64,000 nucleotides of DNA, from the NCBI GenBank assembly GCA_004791255.1, contig SRUQ01000015.1, positions 1 to 64,000 on the forward strand, in the 5' to 3' direction. Positions 51,868 through 60,982 of the stretch are shown piece by piece (the first letter of the stretch is position 1; each line of letters begins with the position of its first letter). Source of the stretch: a bacterium M00.F.Ca.ET.205.01.1.1. GTDB lineage: Bacteria; Pseudomonadota; Alphaproteobacteria; Rhizobiales; Rhizobiaceae. The translations under genes and the position numbers were made by a program. The notes beneath the pieces were generated by a model. The model was not told where the DNA came from and did no database searches. It was given only the letters and a program-made list of their open reading frames with translations.

Positions 51868-52628
51868 CGGTCCTTGACCCCACCAAGCAGGAATTCGCGA
51901 TTGCCGTCGCCGCCTTCGATCGGCGACGGATGAAGGCCGAGCGCGCGCCAGCCGGGAACGGTGTCAAGCCAATCCGCGAGCAGGCCGGCAATACGGGCGG
52001 CATCGCCGGATTCCCTGAGCAGCCCGCCCTTGCCGATCGCTTCGCGGCCCGCCTCGAATTGCGGCTTGACCAGAAGCACCGCCCGGGTCCCACCCCTGGC
52101 AAGGGCAAGTGCCGGCGGCAGCGCCAATTTCAACGAGATGAAGCTGACGTCGCTGACGAGGAAATCCGGGATATGGCCACCGAGGTCGGCCACGCTGAGG
52201 TCGCGCGCGTTCAGGCCCTCGATGACGGTCACGCGCGGATCACCACCGATGTCGGGATGCATCTGGCCATGGCCGACATCGATCGCCGTAACGTGGGCCG
52301 CGCCGCGTTCGAGCAGGACCTGGGTGAAGCCGCCGGTCGAGGCGCCGATGTCGAGCGCTTCGCTGCCCTTGGGATCGAAGCCGAAATGGTCGAGCCCTGC
52401 GATGAGCTTGAGTGCGGCGCGCGATACATAGTGCTGCGCCGGATCGTCGGTGGCGATGGTGCATTCGGACATGACCGCCTGGCCGGGTTTGCGCGCGACC
52501 GCACCGTCGACCGTGACGGTGCCGCGTTCGATCGCGTCGCGGGCGCGCGAACGGCTGGCGAACAGGCCGCGCTCGACGAGCAGGTCGTCGAGCCGCTGGC
52601 GTGTGCTGGCTGGTCGGGAAGAGTTCAT
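51864..52628 (-). CDS. tlyA: TlyA-family rRNA 2'-O-methyltransferase
   Basis: Ribosomal RNA methyltransferase (16S/23S cytidine 2'-O) of 254 residues, historically called hemolysin A. An N-terminal S4 RNA-binding domain (RLDDLLVERGLFASRSRARDAI, GTVTVDG) is followed by an FtsJ-type fold (YVSRAALKLIAGLDHF, ALDIGASTGGFTQVLLERGA, LVSDVSFISLKLALP, LVKPQFEAGREAIGKGG). The start at 52628 (MNSSRPAST) is chosen from the S4 boundary. It lies upstream of and overlaps the TrmA-like gene. The symbol follows the family name. Confidence 0.92.
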   Translation of the reverse strand: MNSSRPASTRQRLDDLLVERGLFASRSRARDAIERGTVTVDGAVARKPGQAVMSECTIATDDPAQHYVSRAALKLIAGLDHFGFDPKGSEALDIGASTGGFTQVLLERGAAHVTAIDVGHGQMHPDIGGDPRVTVIEGLNARDLSVADLGGHIPDFLVSDVSFISLKLALPPALALARGGTRAVLLVKPQFEAGREAIGKGGLLRESGDAARIAGLLADWLDTVPGWRALGLHPSPIEGGDGNREFLLGGVKDR

Positions 52629-52806
52629 TGGCCTTCTCTGGCGAAAGCCGGCCGCGAAGGCAAGGATATTGGCACGCAGCAGCGCTTCGCCGCCAGGCGG
52701 CGCCTGCATCAAGCCACGCCGAGGTTTGTCGGTATCGCGCTGGACCCGGCACGATGGTAAGAAGGAACGATGCCGTTTTGCAGTCGAAAGGCCTGGGAGG
52801 AACGGG

Positions 52807-53208
52807 ATGCTGACGGGAACCTGCCACTGTGGTGCCGCCCACTGGACCCTGGAAGGCGATCCCGGGCCGATCACGGCCTGCAGTTGCACGCTTTGCCGCC
52901 GCTATGGCACGCTCTGGGCGTATGACTATGTCGATGAGCGCATCCGCATTGCGGGGCCGACAGGCAGCTATACGCGCGCCGGAAAGACCGATCCCTCGCT
53001 GGAGATCCTGTTCTGCCCGACATGCGCCTGTGTCCTGGCCTGGCGAGGTTTGCGCTCCAGCGATTCCGGCCGCACGCGTATCGCGGTCAATGTCAGGCTG
53101 GCGCCGCCGCAGGCCGTCGCCGACCTGCCGATCGACCATTTTGACGGTCTCGATACGTTCGACGACCTGCCGCGCGACGGGCGTTGCGTGCGTGATATGT
53201 GGTTTTAG
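52807..53208 (+). CDS. GFA-family protein (glutathione-dependent formaldehyde-activating fold)
   Basis: Small zinc-binding protein of 133 residues. The GFA cysteine pattern is clear: GTCHCGAAHW, CSCTLCRRYG and FCPTCACVL, which together form two zinc sites. The original enzyme condenses glutathione and formaldehyde, but most family members have unknown substrates. GGAGGAA before the ATG fixes the start. The stop overlaps the stop of the convergent small secreted gene. Confidence 0.9.
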   Translation: MLTGTCHCGAAHWTLEGDPGPITACSCTLCRRYGTLWAYDYVDERIRIAGPTGSYTRAGKTDPSLEILFCPTCACVLAWRGLRSSDSGRTRIAVNVRLAPPQAVADLPIDHFDGLDTFDDLPRDGRCVRDMWF

Positions 53209-53498
53209 AAAATAGTGCGCGACACCTGCCGCTCGACGGCGGGAGACAGTCCGTCAGCCAGATCGCCCGAGGCTTCCTTGCGCGGATGATCGGTTGGTGC
53301 GGCGGGCGCCGACACGGCCTCCGGCACAATGACGAACTTCGGCACCTCCTTGTAGGAAAAGCCGCCGCGGATATCGCCCATCTTGCCGGCGACAATGCCC
53401 ATCGCTGCCTTCTCGAGGTTACGGTCGTAGCGCGTTTCGGCGATGGCCGGCGCGACGGCAATGGCCAGAAAGGCCGCGCCGCACAGAAGCGTCTTCAT
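53205..53498 (-). CDS. Small secreted hypothetical protein (97 aa)
   Basis: Protein with a signal peptide (MKTLLCGAAFLAIAVAPAIA) and a mature part of about 77 residues (ETRYDRNLEKAAMGIVAGKMGDIRGGFSY, FVIVPEAVSAP) with no cysteines. The ETRYDRNLEKAAM segment looks like a conserved core in rhizobial proteins of unknown function. No domain recognised. It is convergent with the GFA gene, sharing four bases. Confidence 0.75.
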   Translation of the reverse strand: MKTLLCGAAFLAIAVAPAIAETRYDRNLEKAAMGIVAGKMGDIRGGFSYKEVPKFVIVPEAVSAPAAPTDHPRKEASGDLADGLSPAVERQVSRTIF

Positions 53499-53647
53499 TG
53501 TTGTTATCTCCCTGCCTGGGTTGTGATCTAGCAGGGCGCCGTTGAAAAACGGCCAAGAGACACGGTAAGCAAAACGCCAAACCGCAGTGTTAACAACGCG
53601 TTACGAAGTCAAGCCGGCAAACCTGTTCAAGCCGCTGAGATTTTGAT

Positions 53648-55561
53648 TCAGGCGCGCTGCGCGCGAGCCGTATGGCCGAGCGCGGTGAAAACCGTGCGCA
53701 CGATACCAGCCGAATCCAGCCCGGCATCGGCATACATCTTTTCCGGCTTGGCGTGATCGGTGAATGCGTCGGGCAGCACCAGCGGGCGCACTTTGAGGCC
53801 GCTTTCCAGCAAGCCCTCATGGGCAAGGAACTGCAGCACGTGGCTGGCGAAGCCGCCGATGGCGCCCTCCTCCACAGTGACCAGGACCTCGTGCGAACGG
53901 GCCAGCCGGCGGACCAGGTCCTCGTCGAGCGGCTTGGCGAAACGGGCATCGGCGACAGTGGTCGAAAGCCCGGCCGCGCCAAGTTCCTCCGCCGCGATCA
54001 GGCAATCCTGCAGGCGCGTGCCGAAGGACAGAAGCGCCACCTTGGTGCCTTCCCTGACGATGCGGCCCTTGCCGATCTCGAGCATTTCGCCGCGCTCCGG
54101 CATGTCGACGCCGACGCCGTTGCCGCGCGGATAGCGGAAAGCGATGGGGCCGTCATCGTAGCCGGCGGCTGTGCGCACCATGTGGCGCAGCTCAGCCTCG
54201 TCGGCCGCCGCCATGACGACGAAGCCGGGCAGCGAGGCGAGGAAGGTGGTGTCGAAGGCGCCGCAATGGGTGGCGCCGTCGGCGCCGACGAAGCCGGCGC
54301 GATCGATGGGGAAACGCACCGGCAGTTTCTGGATCGCCACGTCGTGGACGACCTGGTCGTAGGCGCGCTGCAGGAAGGTCGAATAGATGGCGGCGAAGGG
54401 CTTATAGCCTTCCGTGGCGAGGCCGGCGGCGAAAGTGACGGCGTGCTGCTCGGCGATGCCGACATCGAAGGTCCGTGACGGGAACACCTCGCCGAACAAG
54501 TCGAGGCCGGTGCCGGTCGGCATGGCGGCGGTGACGGCGACGATGCGGTCGTCCTCGCGGCCTTCCCTGATCAGGCTTTCGGCGAACACCTTGGTGTAGG
54601 CCGGTGCATTGGCCGGCGCCTTGGCCTGCGCGCCGGTAATGACGTCGAACTTGTTGACGCCATGATATTTGTCGGCGGCGGCTTCCGCCGGCGCATAGCC
54701 CTTGCCCTTCTGGGTGACGACATGGATCAGCACCGGACCCTTGCCGTTGTCGCGGACGTTCTTCAGCACCGGGATCAGGTGCTCCAGATTGTGACCGTCG
54801 ATCGGGCCGATATGGTAGAAGCCGAGCTCCTCGAACAAAGTGCCGCCGGTGACATAGCCGCGCGCATGCTCGACCGCCCTGGTGATGGCGCGATCGGCGC
54901 GCTTGCCGAGATAGGAGGTCAGCTTCTTGCCGAAATCGCGCAGGCCGATATAGGCCTTGCCGGAAGCGAGCCGCGCCAGATAGGCGCTCATGGCGCCGGT
55001 CGGCGGGGCGATCGACATGTCGTTGTCGTTGAGGATGACGATGAGGCGGGCGTCGAGCGCGCCGGCATTGTTCATCGCCTCATAGGCCATGCCGGCCGAC
55101 ATGGCGCCGTCGCCAATGACGGCGATGACATTGTTGCGGCCTCCGGAGAGATCGCGGGCGGCGGCCATGCCGAGCCCAGCCGAGATCGAAGTCGAGGAAT
55201 GGGCAGCGCCGAAGGGATCGTATTCGCTTTCGGCACGGCGGGTGAAGCCGGAGAGGCCACCTTCCTGCCGCAGCGTGCGGATCCGGTCCCGCCGTCCGGT
55301 CAGGATCTTGTGCGGGTAGGCCTGGTGGCCGACGTCCCAGATCAGCCGGTCATCCGGCGTGTTGAAGACATAGTGCAGCGCCACCGTCAGTTCGACCACG
55401 CCAAGACCGGCGCCGAGATGGCCGCCGGTGTGGGAGACCGCGTCGATCAGCTCGGCGCGCAGCTCCGATGCCAGTTGCGGCAGCTCGCTCTCGGCCAGCA
55501 TGCGCAGATCGGCCGGGATGCGGACCTTGTCGAGAAGCGGCGTATGCAGCGTTGCGTTCAC
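53648..55561 (-). CDS. dxs: 1-deoxy-D-xylulose-5-phosphate synthase
   Basis: Thiamine-diphosphate enzyme that condenses pyruvate and glyceraldehyde 3-phosphate, the entry step of the MEP pathway. The 637 residues match the family: WDVGHQAYPHKILTGR, the ThDP-binding GDGAMSAGMAYEAMNNAG, VVTQKGKGYAPAE, the transketolase-like central domain GIAEQHAVTFAAGLA with DRAGFVGADGATHCG, and the C-terminal domain with TVEEGAIGGFASHV. It lies in the common rhizobial order with xseB and a histone-deacetylase-family gene upstream. Confidence 0.98.
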   Translation of the reverse strand: MNATLHTPLLDKVRIPADLRMLAESELPQLASELRAELIDAVSHTGGHLGAGLGVVELTVALHYVFNTPDDRLIWDVGHQAYPHKILTGRRDRIRTLRQEGGLSGFTRRAESEYDPFGAAHSSTSISAGLGMAAARDLSGGRNNVIAVIGDGAMSAGMAYEAMNNAGALDARLIVILNDNDMSIAPPTGAMSAYLARLASGKAYIGLRDFGKKLTSYLGKRADRAITRAVEHARGYVTGGTLFEELGFYHIGPIDGHNLEHLIPVLKNVRDNGKGPVLIHVVTQKGKGYAPAEAAADKYHGVNKFDVITGAQAKAPANAPAYTKVFAESLIREGREDDRIVAVTAAMPTGTGLDLFGEVFPSRTFDVGIAEQHAVTFAAGLATEGYKPFAAIYSTFLQRAYDQVVHDVAIQKLPVRFPIDRAGFVGADGATHCGAFDTTFLASLPGFVVMAAADEAELRHMVRTAAGYDDGPIAFRYPRGNGVGVDMPERGEMLEIGKGRIVREGTKVALLSFGTRLQDCLIAAEELGAAGLSTTVADARFAKPLDEDLVRRLARSHEVLVTVEEGAIGGFASHVLQFLAHEGLLESGLKVRPLVLPDAFTDHAKPEKMYADAGLDSAGIVRTVFTALGHTARAQRA

Positions 55562-55661
55562 GGGTGCTCAGACTTTCTGTTCACGGGCGGGATAGGCCGC
55601 CCGCCGGCGAAAGTAAATGTGTGTCAGTGACGCGGACGGCCAAGCCCTCTTACCGATTTGC

Positions 55662-56582
55662 TCAGCCTTCCGGCAGCGGAATGAATTCTTGCTCATCGCC
55701 GGGAACGATATCGAAGCGGCCCGTCTTCCACTCTTGCTTGGCCTGCTCGATGCGTTCCTTGGACGACGAAACGAAATTCCACCAGATATAACGCTTCGAG
55801 CCGAGCGAAGCGCCGCCGAACAGCATGAAATGCGCACCGCTTTGCGACGAAACGATGATCTCGTCACCGGGGCGGAAGACCAGCAGCCGTTCCGCCGGAA
55901 ACACGTCGCCCGAAATCGAGACTTCACCCTGCAGCGTATAGATGGCGCGCTCTTCCGCGTCGGCCGGGATTTTCACGCTGGCGCCCGGCGCCAGGGTGAG
56001 ATCGGCGTAGAGCGTCTCGGAATCGGCCCGCACCGGGGACCGCAGGCCCTGGAAATCGCCGACGACGATGCGGCCACCAACACCTTCGGCGTCGATCTCG
56101 GGGAGCCGCAAGGCCGCGGTGTTCTCGAACACGGGCGCCACTTCTTCCTTGCCGTCCGGCAGCGCCAGCCACGTCTGCAGGCCGGAGATCGACATAGGCG
56201 CGCCGCGCAGTTCTTCCGGTGTGCGCTCGGAATGAACGATGCCGCGGCCTGCCGTCATCAGGTTCACATCGCCGGGCTCGATCACCATTTCGGTGCCGAG
56301 CGAGTCGCGATGCCGGATCCTGCCGTCGAACAGATAGGTGACCGTCGACAGGCCGATGTGCGGGTGCGGACGGACATCGAGCGCCTGGCCGGCGCGCAGG
56401 ATGGCCGGGCCCATGCGGTCGAAGAAGATGAACGGCCCGACCAGCCGTCTCTTCGCGGTCGGCAAGGCGCGGCGCACCTCGAAGCCGCCAATGTCCTTGG
56501 CGTTGGGGATGACCATCAGCTCGATCTGGTCGCTGGCAAAAGCGTCGCCGGCCTCAGGGTCTTTACCGGGGAAGAAGCTCAT
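55662..56582 (-). CDS. Pirin-family bicupin
   Basis: Metal-binding bicupin of 306 residues. The N-terminal cupin keeps the pirin ligands in RPHPHIGLSTVTYLFDG and IVHSERTPEE, with FFDRMGPAILRAG and DVNLMTAGRGIVHSE as family landmarks. Some pirins have quercetinase activity, others act as redox or transcription cofactors; the role here is open. It ends about 100 bases before dxs and starts nine bases after the DUF2277 gene. Confidence 0.92.
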   Translation of the reverse strand: MSFFPGKDPEAGDAFASDQIELMVIPNAKDIGGFEVRRALPTAKRRLVGPFIFFDRMGPAILRAGQALDVRPHPHIGLSTVTYLFDGRIRHRDSLGTEMVIEPGDVNLMTAGRGIVHSERTPEELRGAPMSISGLQTWLALPDGKEEVAPVFENTAALRLPEIDAEGVGGRIVVGDFQGLRSPVRADSETLYADLTLAPGASVKIPADAEERAIYTLQGEVSISGDVFPAERLLVFRPGDEIIVSSQSGAHFMLFGGASLGSKRYIWWNFVSSSKERIEQAKQEWKTGRFDIVPGDEQEFIPLPEG

Positions 56583-56591
56583 GAACGTCCC

Positions 56592-56858
56592 TCAGGCAAA
56601 GCGGAGTACTGATCTGGCCTTCGCCTTGGCGGCCTCTTCCTCACGATTGCGCGGTTCCTGCCCGGTCTCCAGCGAATCGATAAGTTCGCGCGCGGCCGCG
56701 GCAATGGCCTCGACCGCGTGGTTGAAAGCATGCTCGTTGCGCTTGGAGGGTTTGGTCGAACCGCTCAACTTGCGCACGAATTGCAGCGCCGCGTCGTGCA
56801 CTTCGTCATTGGTCGCCGGCGGCTCGAAGTTGAACAGGGTCTTGATGTTTCGGCACAT
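56592..56858 (-). CDS. DUF2277 family protein
   Basis: Small conserved protein of 88 residues. The start MCRNIKTLFNFEPPATNDEV is diagnostic of DUF2277, followed by AALQFVRKLSGSTKPSKRN and a helical, charged tail. Its function is unknown. It lies between xseB and the pirin gene on the same strand, with a nine-base gap to pirin. Confidence 0.88.
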   Translation of the reverse strand: MCRNIKTLFNFEPPATNDEVHDAALQFVRKLSGSTKPSKRNEHAFNHAVEAIAAAARELIDSLETGQEPRNREEEAAKAKARSVLRFA

Positions 56859-56900
56859 TGCTTGAACTCCCTACCTGTTGTCTGCCCGCCCCAGTCTCTC

Positions 56901-57155
56901 TTATTCCGCGTCCAGCGGCTCCGTTCCGACCGGCTTGCCGTCACGCGACAGCCTGATCTTCTCGACCTTGTCTTCGGCCGCCTTCAGCAGCCGGTCGCAA
57001 TGCGCCTTCAGAGCTTCGCCGCGCTCGTAGATGCGGATCGACTGGTCGAGCGGCACGTCGCCGCGCTCCAGATCATCGACGATCTTCTCCAGCGCGTCGA
57101 GCGCCTGTTCGAAGCTCATCGCCTTGACGTCTTCGTTGGTCTCACCAGCCATCAT
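56901..57155 (-). CDS. xseB: Exodeoxyribonuclease VII small subunit
   Basis: Small subunit of exonuclease VII, which degrades single-stranded DNA together with XseA. The 84-residue helical protein matches the family (SFEQALDALEKIVDDLERGDVPLDQSIRIYERG, HCDRLLKAAEDKVEKI). Two consecutive ATGs (57155 and 57152) follow AAAGGA, immediately after the stop of the upstream gene. xseA is not in the window. Confidence 0.94.
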   Translation of the reverse strand: MMAGETNEDVKAMSFEQALDALEKIVDDLERGDVPLDQSIRIYERGEALKAHCDRLLKAAEDKVEKIRLSRDGKPVGTEPLDAE

Positions 57156-58082
57156 TCATCCTTTCATCAGTCGCCCGACATGGGCGGCGACCGAAAATGC
57201 CAATCCCTGCAGATCGTAGCCGCCCTCGAGCAGGCTGACGAGCCGGTTGCCGCTGTGGTGCGCCGCGCGCTGCATCAGCTGGCCGGTCGCCCAGTCGAAA
57301 TCATCCTCGGTCAGGTTGATCTCGGCCAGCGGATCGCGGTGGTGCGCATCGAAGCCGGCCGAAATGATGATCAGGTCGGGCGCGAAATTGTCGAGCGCCG
57401 GCAGGACCCGCGACAAGAAGGCATCGCGAAACACCTCGCTGCCGGTCTGCGGCGCCAATGGCGCATTGACGATGTTGCCGGCGCCGGTCTCGTTCTTGGC
57501 GCCCGTGCCGGGATAGAGCGGCATCTGGTGCGTCGAGCAATAGAGCACCGAGGGATCGTCCCAGAAGATATCCTGCGTGCCGTTGCCATGGTGCACGTCC
57601 CAGTCGACGACGGCGACGCGCTCGGCACCGTGCTGCTTCTGCGCGTAGCGGGCCGCGATCGCCGCCGTGTTGAAGAAGCAGAAGCCCATCGCGGTCGTCT
57701 TTTCGGCATGGTGGCCGGGCGGCCGCGCGGCGACGAAGGCATTGTCGGCGCGGCCGGCAAAGACGTCGTCGACGGCTGCGTTGGCGGCGCCGATCGCCGC
57801 GATCACCGCCTGCCAGCTCTTCGGGCTGGCCGTGGTGTCGGCGTCGATGCGGGCAATGCCCTCCTCGGGGATGGCCGCGCGGACACGGGCAACAAAATCT
57901 TCCGGATGCGCGTAGAGAATGGTGGCCTCGTCGCCTTCCGGCGCCTGGACGCGATCGAGCGCGGCAAAGGCTTCGTCGTCGAGCACGCGTTCGATGGCGC
58001 GCAAGCGGTCCGGCCGCTCCGGGTGACCGGGCGGGGTTATGTGCTCAAGGAATATCGGATGCGTGTAGAGACGAGTGGCCAT
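57156..58082 (-). CDS. Histone deacetylase-family amidohydrolase
   Basis: Zinc amidohydrolase of the HDAC/acetylpolyamine deacetylase class, 308 residues. Catalytic and metal residues are visible in RPPGHHAEKTTAMGFCFFN, VVDWDVHHGNGTQDIF and ISAGFDAHHRDPLAE, and the active-site loop LLEGGYDL is present. Bacterial members deacetylate polyamines or small acetylated compounds, or act on proteins; the substrate is unknown. xseB begins right at its stop, so they form an operon. Confidence 0.93.
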   Translation of the reverse strand: MATRLYTHPIFLEHITPPGHPERPDRLRAIERVLDDEAFAALDRVQAPEGDEATILYAHPEDFVARVRAAIPEEGIARIDADTTASPKSWQAVIAAIGAANAAVDDVFAGRADNAFVAARPPGHHAEKTTAMGFCFFNTAAIAARYAQKQHGAERVAVVDWDVHHGNGTQDIFWDDPSVLYCSTHQMPLYPGTGAKNETGAGNIVNAPLAPQTGSEVFRDAFLSRVLPALDNFAPDLIIISAGFDAHHRDPLAEINLTEDDFDWATGQLMQRAAHHSGNRLVSLLEGGYDLQGLAFSVAAHVGRLMKG

Positions 58083-58215
58083 GCCCCCTATCTAGTGCTC
58101 CGACGGCGCAAAGGCCATGCGCCGGGCTTTGATCGCTGGGGAAAATCAAGCCTGCGTCCATTCGCGTCGCAACGGGCATTGGCGTTCCCGGCGCTTCGGC
58201 GTAAGGTCGCCGCCG

Positions 58216-58430
58216 CTGCCTGGTGCCCGCCGGTCTGTTTGTTTAGCCGCATTCTGCGACGCCAAGTGGTTCCACTTGGCTGGAAATGTTCTGGCGGGAG
58301 AATCGGGAACACGGTTTGATTCCGTGGCGTGCCCAACGCTGTAAGGGGGACCGCGCCGGTAAATGCCACTGTCGATGACGGGAAGGCACCGGACGCGGGT
58401 TGATCCCGAGCCAGAAGACCGGCCTGGCAG
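58216..58430 (+). promoter_or_regulatory. Cobalamin riboswitch (B12 element) upstream of bluB
   Basis: Conserved pieces appear in order: closing stem CTGCC (58216-58220) with GGCAG (58426-58430); AATCGGGAACACGGTT and ATTCCGTGGCGTGCCC; CGCTGTAAGGGGG; GCCACTG; GGGAAGGC; and the B12 box GAGCCAGAAGACCGGCC (58408-58424). A perfect hairpin (GCCAAGTGG/CCACTTGGC, 58261-58280) forms a peripheral arm. Such elements bind adenosylcobalamin and repress the downstream gene. Here that gene makes the B12 lower ligand, which fits feedback control. Confidence 0.92.
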
Positions 58431-58472
58431 TCATCGTCATCCGCATGGTCAGGCGGATGGCATCGGAGCGAC

Positions 58473-58492
58473 GTGCGTCCACTTGGACGCAC
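58473..58492 (+). promoter_or_regulatory. Hairpin in the expression platform of the bluB riboswitch
   Basis: GTGCGTCC and GGACGCAC form a perfect 8-bp stem with an ACTT loop, 42 bases after the aptamer and 50 before the bluB start. A second stem (CATCCGC/GCGGATG) lies just upstream at about 58438-58459. No T-tract follows, so control of translation or Rho-dependent termination seems more likely than a simple intrinsic terminator. Confidence 0.4.
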
Positions 58493-58541
58493 AAAGTACG
58501 CTCGGAGAGCCTGAACTGCTGCAATCGCAAGGGGACACGCG

Positions 58542-59282
58542 ATGCCGGAAGATATGACCGCTCCTATGGGCGATTGCTTTGACCAGATAGCGCGCGACGC
58601 GGTTTACCGCGCCATGTTTACCCGGCGCGATGTCCGCAGCCATTTTACATCAGAGGCGATCGATGACGAGGTGCTGGCGCGGCTGCTGCTTGCCGCACAC
58701 CACGCGCCATCGGTCGGCTTCATGCAGCCCTGGAACTTCATCGTCATCCGCGATGCCGCACGACGGGAAAAGGTGCGCGACCTGTTCCTGGCGGCGCGCG
58801 AACAGGAATTGCCTGAAATAGAGGAAGAGCGCCGGGCGCTCTACCGCAAGCTCAAGCTGGAGGGTATCTGCGAAAGCGCGCTCAACATCTGCATCACCTG
58901 CGATCGTCAGCGCTCGAAGGCCTCGCCGCTGGGGCGCTGGCACAACCCGCAAATGGACCTCTACAGCACGGTCTGTGCCGTACAGAACTTCTGGCTGGCG
59001 GCGCGCGCCGAGGGCGTCGGCGTCGGCTGGGTCAGCATCATCGAGGCGCAGGCGCTGAAAGACCTGCTGTCCATTCCCGAGCATGTCACGCCAATCGCCT
59101 ATCTCTGCGTCGGCAGGGTATCGCAGTTCGCGCCCAAACCGGATCTCGAAACACAGGGATGGGGACAGCGCCTGCCGCTACCCGAACTGATCATGAGCGA
59201 GACCTTTTGCGGGCAAGGCGAGACGGCGCTGAAATCGACAGTGGCGCGTCTCAAGGCCGTTGAGGCACAGGCGGCCAAATAG
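58542..59282 (+). CDS. bluB: 5,6-dimethylbenzimidazole synthase BluB
   Basis: Flavin destructase that fragments reduced FMN to give 5,6-dimethylbenzimidazole, the lower ligand of cobalamin. The 246-residue nitroreductase-like fold shows FTRRDVRSHF, HHAPSVGFMQPWNFIVI, ICITCDRQRSKASPLGRWHNPQMD and GVGVGWVSIIE. AAGGGGA precedes the ATG. The cobalamin riboswitch upstream supports the assignment. Endogenous ligand synthesis is typical of B12-producing rhizobia, in which BluB was first characterised. Confidence 0.96.
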   Translation: MPEDMTAPMGDCFDQIARDAVYRAMFTRRDVRSHFTSEAIDDEVLARLLLAAHHAPSVGFMQPWNFIVIRDAARREKVRDLFLAAREQELPEIEEERRALYRKLKLEGICESALNICITCDRQRSKASPLGRWHNPQMDLYSTVCAVQNFWLAARAEGVGVGWVSIIEAQALKDLLSIPEHVTPIAYLCVGRVSQFAPKPDLETQGWGQRLPLPELIMSETFCGQGETALKSTVARLKAVEAQAAK

Positions 59283-59291
59283 CCCGGCGCA

Positions 59292-60275
59292 TCAGCGCGT
59301 CGCGCCCGCCGTGCCCCAGCGGGAGCCACCGAAGGACGCCAGCGCCTTGTCCTTCAATTCCCTGAATTTGGAGGACGCCTCGGCGAGCCGTTGATCCCAC
59401 TGGGAATCCGGCACCTGGCCTTCGATTGTCTTGAAATAGACCTGCATCAGGCAAGCGATGGCGAAGGGCTCGATGAAGGCTGCCTTGAAGGCCCAGGCAA
59501 AGACGATTGCCAGCACGAAGGCCCAGCCGGTGAGTTGCCCCGGCATGAGGAAAAGAATGGCGCCGGCAGGCGCCAGCATCAGCAGGAAGATCACGAAGGA
59601 CACGACCCACATGATGACCGCCAGCCAGACGGCATTCTTGATCATCGTCTTGCCGTTCTGGGCGTAGAGCACGACGCCCTGCCGCGCCGTTTCGAACGGC
59701 TCGGACGAATTGATGCGGATGTTGTAGCCGAGGATGATCTCGTCGACATAGGTCAGCGACAGGCGGATCACCGTGTTGAAGAAAGAGACCAGTCCACTCA
59801 GTCCGGGAATGGGCAGGAAGGCGGCGATACCGCCGATCAGGCCGGTGATGGCGCGGATGGCGCCCTTGACCAGTTGATCGACGACGAAAAGGATATTGGC
59901 CTCGGCGAAACGCTGGGTGACGACCTGCCTGGCATAGGCGATCTGGTTTTGGCCGTCGGGCACGTCCTGGCCATCGATGAGATGGACCATGACGGCGATA
60001 TGGCCGGCCTTGACGACATAGAGGATGTATTCGCGGATCCAGTAGACGGCGATCGAGACGACGCCGAAACCGACGATCCCGCCCCACATGGCAAACGACA
60101 GCGGCCCATCGGGATCGGTGGAAATATGGCCGACGCCATAGCCGACGGAGGCGCCGGTGCCGGTCGCGACGATATAGGCCAGTGTGATGCCGAAATAGAC
60201 GATCATGCGCAGGACAATGAAGGGCCAAGTCCGCATCATGATGGACACCGACCTGCCGATATCGAAATCCCACAT
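59292..60275 (-). CDS. Polytopic membrane protein of unknown function (327 aa)
   Basis: Integral membrane protein with about seven hydrophobic segments (for example IVLRMIVYFGITLAYIVATG, FAMWGGIVGFGVVSIAVYW, AVWLAVIMWVVSFVIFLLMLA, FVLAIVFAWAFKAAF). Soluble loops include HIAVMVHLIDGQDVPDGQNQ, and a Lys/Ser-rich C-terminus follows. I recognise it only as a conserved hypothetical. GGGGAGAA before the ATG at 60275 fixes the start. It is convergent with bluB (9-base gap). Confidence 0.82.
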   Translation of the reverse strand: MWDFDIGRSVSIMMRTWPFIVLRMIVYFGITLAYIVATGTGASVGYGVGHISTDPDGPLSFAMWGGIVGFGVVSIAVYWIREYILYVVKAGHIAVMVHLIDGQDVPDGQNQIAYARQVVTQRFAEANILFVVDQLVKGAIRAITGLIGGIAAFLPIPGLSGLVSFFNTVIRLSLTYVDEIILGYNIRINSSEPFETARQGVVLYAQNGKTMIKNAVWLAVIMWVVSFVIFLLMLAPAGAILFLMPGQLTGWAFVLAIVFAWAFKAAFIEPFAIACLMQVYFKTIEGQVPDSQWDQRLAEASSKFRELKDKALASFGGSRWGTAGATR

Positions 60276-60356
60276 GCCGATTCTCCCCGCAGAGATGGTG
60301 GCGGAGGATGCGCCCAAACCGGATATTGTCAATCGCAGGCAGCAGCGGCGGGCATT

Positions 60357-60965
60357 TCAGCCCGGTTGCCGGCCCGGCTTTTCGAGCAGGCCTTCGAGCA
60401 GTTGCTTGAAGGCCGCCACCACCTTCTTCGAGGTCGCTTCGGGGTCATTCGAATTGGCGATACGCTGCGCGGCCTGGCTGCTGGCGCCATTGATCAGCCG
60501 CGCGGCGGTTTCGGGGTCGAGCCCGGCGACGACCACGCCATCTCCCTGCAAGCCGGTCAGATGGTCGGTCATCGACGCCACGCAGGCATTGGCATTCGAC
60601 CATTGTGCCGGATCGCCCAGCACCGCCGGGCCATCCCTGAACATGATGCGCTGGATTTCCGGCTCCAACGCCATCTCGATATAGGTCGTGCACTCATCGA
60701 CGAAGCGCTGCCAGCGGGTCGGCGCCCTTGATGCCACCTCATTCACCCGGGCGGCCATCTCCGCATCGATTTCGGCGATCACCGCCTGCAGCAGTCCCTT
60801 CTTGTCGCCGAAGTGATGGTAGAGCGCGCCGCGGGTCAGCCCGGCCGATCCCGTGAAATCGTCCATCGACGCCTCGGCATAGCCGATCGTGCCGAAAGCC
60901 TGGCGGGCCGCCGCGATCAACTTGGCGCGCGTTTCGGCTATCATCTCCTTGCGTGGTCTGTGCAT
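60357..60965 (-). CDS. TetR-family transcriptional regulator
   Basis: Repressor of 202 residues with the TetR N-terminal helix-turn-helix (RAKLIAAARQAFGTIGYAEAS, GLTRGALYHHFGDKKGLLQAV) and a C-terminal ligand/dimerisation domain with features of the TetR_C_33 kind (CTTYIEMALEPEIQRIMFRDGPAVLG). The ATG at 60965 has TAGGG upstream. Its start lies 18 bases from the first of three CATACG-N3-CGTATG palindromes shared with the divergent MFS transporter, so it probably represses both genes. Confidence 0.92.
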   Translation of the reverse strand: MHRPRKEMIAETRAKLIAAARQAFGTIGYAEASMDDFTGSAGLTRGALYHHFGDKKGLLQAVIAEIDAEMAARVNEVASRAPTRWQRFVDECTTYIEMALEPEIQRIMFRDGPAVLGDPAQWSNANACVASMTDHLTGLQGDGVVVAGLDPETAARLINGASSQAAQRIANSNDPEATSKKVVAAFKQLLEGLLEKPGRQPG

Positions 60966-60982
60966 GCGGCTGGCCCTACTGA

